This document shows positions 25,755-34,833 of a stretch of DNA of 64,000 nucleotides, in pieces. Position 1 is the first letter of the stretch; each line of letters begins with the position of its first letter. The notes under the pieces were generated by a model. That model saw only the letters and a program-made list of their open reading frames with translations, did no database searches and was not told where the DNA came from. Made by a program: the position numbers and the translations under genes. The DNA comes from Anaerofustis stercorihominis (lineage in GTDB: Bacteria; Bacillota; Clostridia; Eubacteriales; Anaerofustaceae), in contig SVCP01000002.1 of the NCBI GenBank assembly GCA_015058295.1, forward strand, positions 1 through 64,000, written 5' to 3'.

Positions 25755-28700
25755 TTACCTTCTGTTTTTGTAAGCGTCGGAAAATGTCCGATGCTCTTTT
25801 TTATACCAAAGGAGGGCAGCCACCACAATAAACATTCCTCCCATAGTAAACCACTCTGTCCCCCTGCCACCGGTCTCGGGCAACATATAACTCATCTTGT
25901 TCGTGAATTCCACTGTCATAGCGTCTGATGAAAAATACACATTTACGCTGTCACCGCCCACAGCTTCAGCGTCAATACCGTCTACCCGATAGTGCGGTAT
26001 AAACCCGTCATGGGAAATTTCTTTTACCGTAACCACAGCGTTATACGGTATACCGGGGATAACCATTACATCACCGTCACCGAGTTCAAAAGATATGACA
26101 TGACCCGTTGTGGTGTAATCCGCTCCATTCTGCGGCCGGGGCATTTCAAACGGCTTTCCGTCAAGCATCACTGTCACGGAAAACGGGAACAACACATTGT
26201 TTCCGTCAGCGATAACTCTCTTTGTTACCGTCAGAGACGTTGTCTTTCTGTTCACAAACGAAAGTGTGTCTGTGGGAGATATTTCTTCAGTGCCGTTTTT
26301 CCATATGTGTGAGATAACCGCATCTTTACCGTTCACATCGGTCTGTACGATATAAAATGTATCGTCAAATATATAATCTCCACCTGTCTTTTCTTCGCTT
26401 ATTCTGTAAAAGAATGTTCCCGATGTGCCGTCATTGTATCCGATGAGTATTCTTCCTCCCACAGTACTTTCGTCGGTTACTGTGATGATTGTTCCCGGAA
26501 GAGAATCTCCTTCTATGAAGGACTCACCATCTTTTATGAGCTCAACCACACCAAATGAGAAATTCACATCAGCATCATTGTCAATACATTGTTTGCTTAT
26601 GGGAATGCCCGCCGCGAAATCATAGCTTGCATTCGTGACTGTAACTCCTATAGTGCTGTTAAGGGCAAATTCTCCCGTAACACCATTGGACCCTGCAGAT
26701 ATTTTACAGTCATCGGAAGAAGCTTCCCCGGTATAGCTTGCGTTGAAGCTTCCGTCTTCCGCACCAAGCTCCGTAATCTCAAAATATGTACCTGACAAGA
26801 TGCCTCCGATAACCGCAGTCTCGTCTGTATGAAGCTCAATTATGCCTTCTTCGGCCACTTTATGCGCTGTCCCATTTATGGTATACCCTGTTCCTGCAGG
26901 CAAAAGCTCATCTCCGAGCTGTATTCTCATACGGAAAATATCTTCCGGAGAAAACTCTGATCCCTGTGCCTGCCGTTTGGTTATTTTCAGAGTGCATAAT
27001 TCGGATATATCGACTTTGTTTCTGTAGACAACCGTCTGCGACTGCTGTGCAGACAGCACTTTCGTATGAAAATATGTAAAGTCCTCTTTTTCCTCACCTT
27101 CCGTAACTGTACTTCCCGTATCACTGCTGACGGAATACTCCACCCCGCCGTACTGACCTGTGAGTGCATTGGGAAGAACCTCCTCGACGATATAATCCGT
27201 GTGTCCGTTTCCTTTACCCAGCATTTCCGTAAACTGAGCGCTCTGCCCTGCTTTCAGGGAAAAATATCCGTCACTGTCAACTGCTCCTTCAGCGATTTTC
27301 ACACCACTTTGCATAATGTCATAAGCTGTGCCGGGAAGGATAAACAGTTCATCGGTCGGAGCAGAATCTTCTGCCTTTACGACCCTGAATCTATAAGAAA
27401 GACTGCTTTCGATAAATTCCTCAACAGCACCTTCCTGCACAGTAGAGGAATCTTTTGTAAGGTCCTTTGAGACTGTCAGGGATTTGTCCGGAAGTGTGGG
27501 AAGCCTGAAGTCGAGATGACAGTTTGCCACCGCACTGCCCCTCTCAAGATAGAAAAACTTCAGCGTGTGCTTTGTATAATCCGCAAATGTCTTCCCGTCT
27601 TCACTCCAGCCCCCTGACGGAGTTCTTGCTGCGGCATCGAAACATTCTTTTATGCTCGTGGGGAATGATGTCGCCGAGCCTTCTTTCTTAGCCGCATCTG
27701 TGCTGTTTGCGTCATTCCAGCTCAGATACTGCAGAATTTCTCCCGTAGCGAAGTTTACGGATCCGTCAACAGTCCCGTGAGTTCCTCCGAGATCAAGGAC
27801 GAGAACATCATCAACAAACACCCACACATCGTCATCTCCCGAAAAGCTGAATATCATTTCTTCCTCGGAACCTGTCTCTTCGTTCAGAACGATACCGTCT
27901 TTCGTCTGAAAAAACTCCACTTCCATGCTCATGCCGAACCAGTAATCCGTATTCTCCGATTCCACATGATATTCATATCCTGTGTCGGTATCAGTACCGA
28001 CAGTTTCTCCTCCCGTGTATGTGAACGGAATAAAATCCCCATAAGGCCGTACAGACGAACTTCCGTCAGCATTTTGTACAGTCCTCGAGTTTGCGGCAGT
28101 GGTTGAATTGCGTTCCGCATAACTTCTTACACGGAATATGCCTTCATCAATGTCATAATCAACTGCATTGTCCATACTGTTGTACCAGTAGTGTGTGCCG
28201 CTTCTTTGCAGGACAGTATTTGCGGGAGTATATGCGGTTACTGCGTGATCTCCCATATCCGAAAACAGATACGCAAGACTCAGTACGCTGTCATCAACTC
28301 CGGGATCAATCCTTGATGTGCCGTCTGCATTTCTCGTAAGATCAAGAACAGGATATCCGTCCTCATCAAGTACACGTCGGACGGTTGCGTGCTTTGCTGT
28401 AAATCCGTCTACGTCGTGCTCTGCATTCATGTTTGGTGATGGGATATTAATCTCATCCGACGGAGTCACTCCCGCACTCATGGATGAATTACGGAAGGTG
28501 AAATACTGTGAAATCTCCCTCCATGCCGACTTATCCGCAGTTTTATTTATGTCAGTGCTGTAATTGAATAACCTGAATGTAATGCCTTCTCCCGAGACAG
28601 TGTTTATATCACCGCTCATCTCGGAAGAATCGTATGAATTCAATATTACGGGAGCTTCTGACATCAATACTGCGTTTTCCGTGCTCTCAGTAATTATTTC

Positions 28701-29129
28701 CGTCACAGTATCATCTGTAAATATTTCACCGCACTCATCTGAGTGAATATGCTCCTCATACTCACATATGAGCACTTTTGTGCTATAGCAGGAAATATCG
28801 TGAGTATGTACTTCGTATTCGTCATCACCACAGACATAAATTCCATCTTCCCCGATACATTCCTCACGGTGTATATGCCCTTCGCCTTCCTTTGCTGTGC
28901 ATACAAGTTCGTCACTGTCTGTAAGCTCTTCAACTGATAAAGCCGATACAGCTGTATATCCGTAACATTCATTCGTATGAGTATGCTCCGCAAGAGCGCA
29001 GGGCACTGCTTCCATAGTTATTGCCGGAAGCATCAGGGCATACGCCGTCACAAATGCCGCTATGATCCCAAGGCAGCAGATTATATTATTTCTTTTTGAT
29101 GTTTCAGGTCTGTTCTGAGTGTCTTTCAT
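25755..29129 (-). CDS. Large LPETG surface protein with fibro-slime domain, probable pilus tip adhesin
   Basis: A 1124-residue secreted protein. A membrane-type signal (about 17-38) is followed by a His/Cys-rich region (49-133) with four HxHxxxC motifs. A fibro-slime-like (PA14-related) domain covers about 290-540 and contains FSFSGDDDVWVFVDDVLVLDLGG (split here as residues 427-449). Several Cna/SpaA-like beta repeats follow (about 560-1080), ending with the anchor LPETGG, a membrane helix and a basic tail. This organisation is typical of a pilus tip or ancillary adhesin. It is preceded by its own signal peptidase gene and followed by the major pilin. The ligand is unknown. Confidence 0.85.
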   Translation of the reverse strand: MKDTQNRPETSKRNNIICCLGIIAAFVTAYALMLPAITMEAVPCALAEHTHTNECYGYTAVSALSVEELTDSDELVCTAKEGEGHIHREECIGEDGIYVCGDDEYEVHTHDISCYSTKVLICEYEEHIHSDECGEIFTDDTVTEIITESTENAVLMSEAPVILNSYDSSEMSGDINTVSGEGITFRLFNYSTDINKTADKSAWREISQYFTFRNSSMSAGVTPSDEINIPSPNMNAEHDVDGFTAKHATVRRVLDEDGYPVLDLTRNADGTSRIDPGVDDSVLSLAYLFSDMGDHAVTAYTPANTVLQRSGTHYWYNSMDNAVDYDIDEGIFRVRSYAERNSTTAANSRTVQNADGSSSVRPYGDFIPFTYTGGETVGTDTDTGYEYHVESENTDYWFGMSMEVEFFQTKDGIVLNEETGSEEEMIFSFSGDDDVWVFVDDVLVLDLGGTHGTVDGSVNFATGEILQYLSWNDANSTDAAKKEGSATSFPTSIKECFDAAARTPSGGWSEDGKTFADYTKHTLKFFYLERGSAVANCHLDFRLPTLPDKSLTVSKDLTKDSSTVQEGAVEEFIESSLSYRFRVVKAEDSAPTDELFILPGTAYDIMQSGVKIAEGAVDSDGYFSLKAGQSAQFTEMLGKGNGHTDYIVEEVLPNALTGQYGGVEYSVSSDTGSTVTEGEEKEDFTYFHTKVLSAQQSQTVVYRNKVDISELCTLKITKRQAQGSEFSPEDIFRMRIQLGDELLPAGTGYTINGTAHKVAEEGIIELHTDETAVIGGILSGTYFEITELGAEDGSFNASYTGEASSDDCKISAGSNGVTGEFALNSTIGVTVTNASYDFAAGIPISKQCIDNDADVNFSFGVVELIKDGESFIEGDSLPGTIITVTDESTVGGRILIGYNDGTSGTFFYRISEEKTGGDYIFDDTFYIVQTDVNGKDAVISHIWKNGTEEISPTDTLSFVNRKTTSLTVTKRVIADGNNVLFPFSVTVMLDGKPFEMPRPQNGADYTTTGHVISFELGDGDVMVIPGIPYNAVVTVKEISHDGFIPHYRVDGIDAEAVGGDSVNVYFSSDAMTVEFTNKMSYMLPETGGRGTEWFTMGGMFIVVAALLWYKKEHRTFSDAYKNRR

Positions 29130-29147
29130 AATATTCCTTCCTCATTT

Positions 29148-29735
29148 TCAGCGTATCCCTCCGAAATCTTCAAAAGGCATAACCCTGAAAATAACCTTGC
29201 CGATGATCTGTTCCTCCGAAATACATCCGACAGACGAATGCCTGCTGTCCAGGGATGTCCCTCTGTGATCTCCCATAAAAAACCATCTGTTTTCGGGCAC
29301 CTGATATGGCAGTTGTATATCGCACTGACCAAATGTTTTTTCACTTATATACGGCTCCGAAAGAGCTTCTCCGTTTACATATACGGTTCCGTCTTCCGTA
29401 ATATTCACCCAGTCCGAAGGACCTGCGATACACCGCTTGATAAGTATTTTGTTTCCTATGTAAAATGCCACTGTGTCTCCACGGTCGGGTTTCGTTGTTT
29501 TCAACGCAACCACAATGTCCCCTTCCCGCAGTGTGGGGCTCATTGAGGAGCCATATATTCTGAGTACGGGAAGCCACACATTTGCAATCAGTACCGCTAC
29601 TGCTGAAGCCACAATGAGAGAATACACTGTGCTCTTCAGCACATTTATATATCTTTTCTTATAAAGCTCCCTGTTCAGTTCCGCCTTCAGGTACTCTGTA
29701 CTTATTTCCTGCGGCGGCGTTTGTTTCTTCTTCAT
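29148..29735 (-). CDS. Type I signal peptidase of the pilus operon
   Basis: A 195-residue membrane peptidase (S26). One N-terminal helix (about 35-55) anchors it. The catalytic Ser is in GSSMSPTLREGD near residue 64 and the catalytic Lys in GNKILIKRCIAGPSDW near 101. Box E GDHRGTSLDSR near 160 completes the family signature. Dedicated signal peptidases in Gram-positive pilus loci help process or assemble pilins. The start codon overlaps the stop of the upstream coiled-coil gene (ATGA), so the two are coupled; the tip adhesin starts 18 bases downstream. Confidence 0.92.
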   Translation of the reverse strand: MKKKQTPPQEISTEYLKAELNRELYKKRYINVLKSTVYSLIVASAVAVLIANVWLPVLRIYGSSMSPTLREGDIVVALKTTKPDRGDTVAFYIGNKILIKRCIAGPSDWVNITEDGTVYVNGEALSEPYISEKTFGQCDIQLPYQVPENRWFFMGDHRGTSLDSRHSSVGCISEEQIIGKVIFRVMPFEDFGGIR

Positions 29736-30181
29736 TTTATATCTGCCTGTTCCACGGAAAATTCCGTATTTTTCATCTGAAGCAACATGATCTCACGGGC
29801 TTTTTCTTCCGCTTCCGAGATTATCTCAGCAGCCTTCGTATTTGCTTCATTTATTATTTCTTCTCTTACGGCTTCGCTGTCTTTTATGATACGGAGAATT
29901 TCATCCGTATATATCCTGACCGCATTGTCTGCCGCTTCGAACACACCACTGAGTGCAAGTGCCGCTTCCGACAAAGTCCCTGCGTTTTTAATGCAGAGCC
30001 GCCGGTCACGAAGCTCCTCCTCCAATTTTTCAATACGAAGGATAAGTGCATCATTTTCTTCTGTTTTTTTTATCAGCATCGCAAGAAGCTCTGCACGGCT
30101 GAGCTTTCTGTGATCTTTAACGGTTCCTGCCACAGCTTTCCTCCCGTATTTGAATATTTGCAGAAATTCCATTCTGCACAT
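29732..30181 (-). CDS. Coiled-coil protein at the head of the pilus operon (DivIVA-like)
   Basis: A 149-residue soluble protein with no enzyme motif. Residues 25-60 (KLSRAELLAMLIKKTEENDALILRIEKLEEELRDRR) and about 85-140 (Glu/Ala/Arg-rich heptads) predict two coiled coils; the style resembles DivIVA-like septum or scaffold proteins. It is the first gene of the pilus operon and overlaps the signal peptidase gene by four bases. A role in placing pilus assembly in the cell is a guess from context. Start choice is uncertain between the first Met (MCRMEF) and the Met three residues later. Confidence 0.65.
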   Translation of the reverse strand: MCRMEFLQIFKYGRKAVAGTVKDHRKLSRAELLAMLIKKTEENDALILRIEKLEEELRDRRLCIKNAGTLSEAALALSGVFEAADNAVRIYTDEILRIIKDSEAVREEIINEANTKAAEIISEAEEKAREIMLLQMKNTEFSVEQADIK

Positions 30182-30260
30182 TACACTTTATGAGACAGGC
30201 AGAAAGAATATGCACAAAATCATTTCATTCAGGATAAATACACCGTGAGGTAAACTGTAT

Positions 30261-30289
30261 TTGCAATTTTCTTCAAAGGGTGGTATAAT
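30261..30289 (+). promoter_or_regulatory. Promoter of the 229-residue membrane protein
   Basis: TTGCAA at 30261-30266 and TATAAT at 30284-30289, exactly 17 bases apart. The divergent pilus promoter must lie in the same 137-base gap, but I cannot pick it. Confidence 0.7.
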
Positions 30290-30318
30290 CAGTGCAGTTC
30301 AGTCTATGGAGCACATAA

Positions 30319-31008
30319 ATGAAATCAAGAGAAAGAATAAAAGAACTTAACGCAATATTTGAAGAAAGACAAGGCAGAATAAAAAAGGAAAACGCAAAGG
30401 TATTTTCCGCTGCCGCACAGGTTGTGGGCAAATACAACCTCAACCCCGTATCATACAGGGAAGTAATGATAGATGTAATGGATCATATAATCGCCCAGCA
30501 GAGAAAGAAGGTCTCCCCGGAAAGAATGTTCGGCGGAGACATGAACAGGTTCATACACGAAGCCTGCAAAGGCAAAGCAACAAAAAGCACAGCTGAAACA
30601 ATTCTCGAAGCTGTGGGCATTATGGGAATCATCTTCGCAATCGGCTTTTGCATGATGCTTGTTCTCGGAGTTTTCTCAAAAGAACAGCCTCTTTCCCTTC
30701 TTGAAATTACCCGCTGGGGAATACTGTTTGTTATGAGTATAGGAATGATGTTGTTTTTCCGCACCCGTCAGATCAAAAATCAGTTCTGGTTTATGATTGC
30801 GCTGGTATTTTCATATTCTGCAGTTTCCACAGGTATGGAAATGCTGTTTGAAGGAAACACATCTGTTGCAATCACAGTAAATACATACATCGCCATCCCC
30901 GTATCCCTTATCTGCGGGCTTGGTTGCTTCGTTCTCAGAAGCATTATCGCCGACAAGCGCTATGTTGCCGCAAAAGAAGCGGAAGATATAATGAGACATA
31001 AGAAATAA
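30319..31008 (+). CDS. Membrane protein of unknown function
   Basis: A 229-residue protein with a soluble, basic N-terminal part of about 95 residues (coiled-coil-like KSRERIKELNAIFEERQGRIKKENAK) followed by four predicted membrane helices (about 97-118, 127-146, 153-172, 182-205) and a short basic tail. The shape recalls DUF1129/DUF1048-type proteins, but I do not see a diagnostic motif. It is monocistronic, transcribed away from the pilus operon from a good promoter and closed by a strong terminator. TGGAG lies seven bases before the ATG. Confidence 0.6.
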   Translation: MKSRERIKELNAIFEERQGRIKKENAKVFSAAAQVVGKYNLNPVSYREVMIDVMDHIIAQQRKKVSPERMFGGDMNRFIHEACKGKATKSTAETILEAVGIMGIIFAIGFCMMLVLGVFSKEQPLSLLEITRWGILFVMSIGMMLFFRTRQIKNQFWFMIALVFSYSAVSTGMEMLFEGNTSVAITVNTYIAIPVSLICGLGCFVLRSIIADKRYVAAKEAEDIMRHKK

Positions 31009-31015
31009 AAATTAT

Positions 31016-31043
31016 GCCCTGTCCACACGGACAGGGCGTTTTT
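31016..31043 (+). terminator. Terminator after the 229-residue membrane protein
   Basis: GCCCTGTCC/GGACAGGGC hairpin followed by GTTTTT. Confidence 0.9.
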
Positions 31044-31080
31044 CGTTCAATTATTATCATTTTTGTGTTTCAGGGATTAA

Positions 31081-31275
31081 TCATATTTCAACCCACTCAG
31101 TTTTGTAAGGATACACAGTTCTCATCTGAACATACTGAACCTCACCAGGCTCCAGTACAAATTCACAATTTCTATATTTCTGAAATGTTATTTCGAGGGC
31201 CTCCTCTTCATTTTCCGCAATGACCTCAAACTCGCCAACAACCGTTTCCTCAACGACAACAATATATTTTTTCAT
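31081..31275 (-). CDS. DpnD/PcfM-like small protein
   Basis: A 64-residue protein, MKKYIVVVEETVVGEFEV followed by AENEEEALEITFQKYRN and CEFVLEPGEVQYVQM, which matches the pattern of the DpnD/PcfM-like C-terminal domain. DpnD is a small protein first named in a pneumococcal DpnII restriction locus; its activity is not established. Its ATG overlaps the stop codon of the upstream HTH/nuclease-like gene, so the two are translated as a pair. There is no DNA methyltransferase next to it. Confidence 0.75.
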   Translation of the reverse strand: MKKYIVVVEETVVGEFEVIAENEEEALEITFQKYRNCEFVLEPGEVQYVQMRTVYPYKTEWVEI

Positions 31276-31985
31276 TAAATCACCCTTTCTGCCAGATTAT
31301 GCTCCGCATTGTACTGAGCAATCAAAGAATCATAATTCACAAAATCCACCAGATTCTTTATTGGACGGTATATGGAGTTACTCATTATATCTTCAAACTG
31401 ATTTTTACGTTCATGTGCTGCTACGATATAAAACTTTGCTCTGAAATCTTGCAGTTCATAAAATTTATCAAGCGAATTTCTAATGTTTGTTGAATGTTCA
31501 ACCTCATAAAATGCGCATGGCATTTTTCTTTCATTGAACCATATGGTATCCACAGTTTTTGCTTTTCTGAGAATTTCAGGATAAGTAAAATCGTATATAG
31601 TATTTGTTGTGGCGATTTCACACAGTTTTCTTTCAAGAAACAATTTATTTTTATCCTGAGCAGGAACATACGTATCAAGATTGCGCATGTTTCCTATCTC
31701 AACAATAATCCCCTGAAAATAAGAGTGAGTAAATTCCTGCACACTTTCTTTGTCTTTTGCATCTATCCTGAATTTCTCCAAAACTTCCTTTTCACATTCT
31801 TTAAGAGCCCACAGTCCCGGCTGGATTCTGAAAAACTCACTGTTTGTCTGCACAATCCGGCGTATGGATGCAAATGGTGTTCTGGTTTTCCATGCAGAAA
31901 AATCCACAAGTGTATTCAACTGCTGAAATGTAGCATATCCACCATTTATTCTCATAGCTTCGATAACATTATCCTTTTGTTTCAT
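31275..31985 (-). CDS. Winged-helix plus nuclease-like protein, possible restriction or defence gene
   Basis: A 236-residue protein starting at MKQKDNVIEAMRINGG, with GGAG six bases upstream of the ATG; a TTG four codons earlier is less likely because it overlaps the ribosome site. Residues 1-65 look like a HARE/winged-helix domain (VIEAMRINGGYATFQQLNTLV ... FRIQPGLWALKE, split at residue 21). The C-terminal half has a possible PD-(D/E)XK-like core: VDTIWFNERKMPCAFYEVEHS with Asp, then Glu-x-Glu, followed by a helix (NIRNSLDKFYEL) and FYIVAAHERK. The lysine of the usual motif is not evident, so activity is uncertain. It is coupled to the DpnD-like gene. Codon use is more AT-rich than in its neighbours, suggesting acquisition. 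Confidence 0.6.
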   Translation of the reverse strand: MKQKDNVIEAMRINGGYATFQQLNTLVDFSAWKTRTPFASIRRIVQTNSEFFRIQPGLWALKECEKEVLEKFRIDAKDKESVQEFTHSYFQGIIVEIGNMRNLDTYVPAQDKNKLFLERKLCEIATTNTIYDFTYPEILRKAKTVDTIWFNERKMPCAFYEVEHSTNIRNSLDKFYELQDFRAKFYIVAAHERKNQFEDIMSNSIYRPIKNLVDFVNYDSLIAQYNAEHNLAERVI

Positions 31986-32081
31986 ATATAACTCCAACTT
32001 TGCGTTTTGCCATCAATTTATGCTAATTATATTCTTTATACAAGACCTTAGCAACAAAATTCTTATTAATTTAAACCAAGC

Positions 32082-32107
32082 AAAAAGAGCAGCTGAAGCC
32101 GCTCTTT
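32082..32107 (-). terminator. Terminator of the metal-ATPase operon
   Basis: AAAGAGCAGC/GCCGCTCTTT hairpin with a T-run on the minus strand, just after the ATPase stop. Confidence 0.75.
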
Positions 32108-32118
32108 GTATTTAATCT

Positions 32119-34491
32119 TTACTCAAATTTCTTTCTGAGGATTCTCATTGCGTTCAATGTCGCAAGAAGCGCTGTTCCTACGTCTGCAAACACGCCGTGT
32201 GCCATTGATACAAACGGTGTGAACGCGGAAAGTCCCAGGAAGAGGAATTTTACCGCAAGGACGAATACGATGTTTTCGATGACGATCTTTCTGGAGTATT
32301 TTGCAAGGCGGAGAACCTTTTCCACTTCGGAAAGATTGTCTGTCATAATTACTACGTCTGCCGCTTCGATCGCTGCATCGCTTCCGAGAGCTCCCATTGC
32401 AACGCCTACATCTGAAAGTGCAAGAACAGGTGCGTCATTGATGCCGTCGCCCACATAGATCTTTGTGCCTTTTGACTGAATCTTCTTGTACGCGTCAACC
32501 TTTTCATTGGGAAGAAGCTCGGAGTGCACATAGTCGATATGTGCTTTTGATGCGATGTATTCCGCAGTTTCCTTGTTGTCGCCTGTGAGCATATATGTAG
32601 CTTTGATGCCTGCGGATTTCATCTTGTCGATGGCTGCGATGCTGTCCGGTTTGATCTCATCTTCGAGAACAACATGACCTGCATATTTGCCGTCAACGTT
32701 GAGGTATACGACTGTGCCGAAGCTGACGACTTCGTCTGTAACGCAGAGTTCGTCGTTGCCGGCTTTGAGTTCAACGCCCTTATATTTAAGTGTTACGCCT
32801 TTGCCGGATACTTCTTTATATTCGCTTACATCGCTTGTCTTGATCTCTTTATGGAACGCATGAGTGATTGCTTTCGCGATGGGGTGATTGGAAGAAGATT
32901 CCGCTGCGCAGAGGTATTCTCTGAAAAGTTCCCGGTCGATCACCGCTTTTTCCGTTGTGATGTTGAAATCACCTTTTGTCACTGTACCTGTTTTGTCGAG
33001 GATAACCGTATCAGCCTTACAAAGTGCTTCGATGTATGTAGCGCCTTTGATAAGTATACCCTTTGCGCTTGCCGCACCGATTGCTGCGAAGTAGCTGAGA
33101 GGAATACTCAGTACAAGTGCGCACGGGCAGGAGATTACCAGGAATACAAGACCTTTTCTGATCCAGTATGCGTATTCACCCATTCCCATCATCGGCGGAA
33201 TGATTCCCAGAAGGAGTGCGGAGATAACTACAGCAGGTGTGTAGTAACGGGCAAATGTTGTGATGAATTTTTCTGTCTTTGCCTTGTTCTGCGCCGCATC
33301 TTTTGTCATTGTGATGATCTTTGCCACCATACTGTTTTCGAATGTGTTCTTCGCCCTGATGGTGACAGATGCGTCTGTAACGATATATCCTGCATAAACA
33401 GTGCTGCCTCTGTCAACGTGCCTTGCGACAGATTCGCCTGTTACGGATTTTGTGTCAACATATGCGCTTCCCTTTACGATCTTACCGTCTACGGGAACGG
33501 ATTCGCCTGCTTTTACGATGAGAAGGTCGTTCACCTGAACTTCTTCGCAGGGGATCTGCTCTGTTCCTCTTTCGGAGAGACGTGTTGCATAAGGAACTTT
33601 AAGGTCAAGAAGCGCATTGATGCTTCTGATGCTCTTCTGCTGAGCATATTCGCTGAGTGATTCGCCGACTTTGTAGAAAAGCATTACCGCAACGCTTTCG
33701 ACGAAGTCCCCGAGGCATATTGCGCCGACGGTGGCCACACTCATAAGGAAGTTTTCGTCAAATACCTGACCTTTGCCGATGTTTTTGATGGAGATTTTAA
33801 GTACGTCATATCCGATAAGAACATATGCCGCAAGGAATAATCCGACTTTAAGATACTGCGGTTCGATAACAAGAATAGCTATAGCAAAAAGCATTATGCC
33901 GATAAGTTCCATTGCGAACTTTTCGACAAATCCCTTAAAGCCGCTTTTTTCTTCCGCTTCGTTTACTTCATATTTTACTTCCGCTTTTTTCTTTTCAACT
34001 TCCGGCGGAATTACCGTAACGCCCGATTCGTATTTGTTGACGATTCTCGTAACATCTTCAATGATACCGTCAAGGTCTTTAAGACCGAGATGCTCCATCT
34101 TCAGCTGCTGTGTTACGAGGTTATACGAAGCAACCTTTACATAATCGAGCTTGTTGATATCTCTTTCGATCTTTGCGGAACAGTTTGCACAGGTAAGATC
34201 TTTAAGAGTGATGAGCAGTGTTCCTGCGCCTGCAAGTACGGGTGCTGAAGATACTGTTTTCTTCTTTTCTTCAGCCGGCGGGATAACAGTAACACCTGAT
34301 TCGTATTTGTTGACAATTTTTGTGACATCGTCGATGATCGTTTTCAGATCCTTTGTGCCGTTGTCATTCAGGCGAAGCTGCTGTGTTACGAGATTATATG
34401 TAGCTTCATTTACATATTCAAGCTTGTTGATGTCTCTTTCGATCTTCGCAGAGCAGTTTGCACAAGTGAGTCCTTTCAGTGTAATTATCAT
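32119..34491 (-). CDS. Zn/Cd-type heavy-metal P1B-ATPase with two HMA domains
   Basis: A 790-residue efflux pump. Two tandem HMA domains at about 1-70 and 90-160 each carry LTCANCSAKIERDINKL and a near-identical continuation, showing a recent domain duplication. The transport motif is VISCPCALVLSIPLSYF (CPC), the phosphorylation site DKTGTVTKGD, the actuator loop SVTGES, the HP motif SSNHPIAKAI and the hinge GDGINDAPVLA. The last helix ends FADVGTALLATLNAMR, with the Asp that marks the Zn/Cd/Pb subgroup (ZntA/CadA). Its ATG overlaps the stop of the arsR gene, so it is expressed with its own repressor. Likely role: zinc or cadmium export. Confidence 0.95.
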   Translation of the reverse strand: MIITLKGLTCANCSAKIERDINKLEYVNEATYNLVTQQLRLNDNGTKDLKTIIDDVTKIVNKYESGVTVIPPAEEKKKTVSSAPVLAGAGTLLITLKDLTCANCSAKIERDINKLDYVKVASYNLVTQQLKMEHLGLKDLDGIIEDVTRIVNKYESGVTVIPPEVEKKKAEVKYEVNEAEEKSGFKGFVEKFAMELIGIMLFAIAILVIEPQYLKVGLFLAAYVLIGYDVLKISIKNIGKGQVFDENFLMSVATVGAICLGDFVESVAVMLFYKVGESLSEYAQQKSIRSINALLDLKVPYATRLSERGTEQIPCEEVQVNDLLIVKAGESVPVDGKIVKGSAYVDTKSVTGESVARHVDRGSTVYAGYIVTDASVTIRAKNTFENSMVAKIITMTKDAAQNKAKTEKFITTFARYYTPAVVISALLLGIIPPMMGMGEYAYWIRKGLVFLVISCPCALVLSIPLSYFAAIGAASAKGILIKGATYIEALCKADTVILDKTGTVTKGDFNITTEKAVIDRELFREYLCAAESSSNHPIAKAITHAFHKEIKTSDVSEYKEVSGKGVTLKYKGVELKAGNDELCVTDEVVSFGTVVYLNVDGKYAGHVVLEDEIKPDSIAAIDKMKSAGIKATYMLTGDNKETAEYIASKAHIDYVHSELLPNEKVDAYKKIQSKGTKIYVGDGINDAPVLALSDVGVAMGALGSDAAIEAADVVIMTDNLSEVEKVLRLAKYSRKIVIENIVFVLAVKFLFLGLSAFTPFVSMAHGVFADVGTALLATLNAMRILRKKFE

Positions 34492-34820
34492 TCCTTTTCC
34501 TCCTCATAAGGGTCCTGTGTATGCGAAACATGGGCAAGACCAATTTCAAAAATATCAAAGATATGTTCATCATTCAGTGAATAGTATATATTTTTTCCGT
34601 CACGGCGGGATTTGACGATGTTGTTGGTCTTCAGCACTTTAAGCTGATGACTTACAGCTGACTGGCTTAGCCCCACAGCCTCCGCAAGGTGGCTCACGCA
34701 GTATTCGCCTCCGATAAGGGTATTTATTATCTTTACCCTTCCCGTATCCCCGAGTACGGAGAAAAATATCGCAAGCTTCTGCAGTGAAAATTCCTGCATG
34801 TCTTTTTCATTCATACTCAT
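34488..34820 (-). CDS. ArsR/SmtB-family metal-sensing repressor
   Basis: A 110-residue winged-helix repressor. The start is MSMNEKDMQEF with GGAGG five bases upstream; four more in-frame codons are not used. The recognition helix is SQSAVSHQLKVLKTNNIV. EYCVSHLAEAVG corresponds to the ELCV-type box with one Cys. Near the C-terminus DEHIFDIFEIGLAHVSH gives Asp, His, His and His at the spacing of the alpha-5 zinc site of SmtB/CzrA (D-x-H ... H-xx-H/E), so Zn(II) or Cd(II) is the probable signal. It is the first gene of a two-gene operon with the P-ATPase. An inverted-repeat operator lies immediately upstream. Confidence 0.92.
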   Translation of the reverse strand: MSMNEKDMQEFSLQKLAIFFSVLGDTGRVKIINTLIGGEYCVSHLAEAVGLSQSAVSHQLKVLKTNNIVKSRRDGKNIYYSLNDEHIFDIFEIGLAHVSHTQDPYEEEKE

Positions 34821-34833
34821 ATTTACCTCCATT

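Noticed and set aside
21845-30181. The pilus locus as a mobile or integrated element
   Set aside because: No integrase, transposase or direct-repeat boundary was found, and base composition is like the neighbours; tRNA-Glu is adjacent but not duplicated.
32674-33660. A 328-codon open frame on the plus strand opposite the P-ATPase
   Set aside because: It is the antisense shadow of the conserved ATPase coding sequence and has no start signals.
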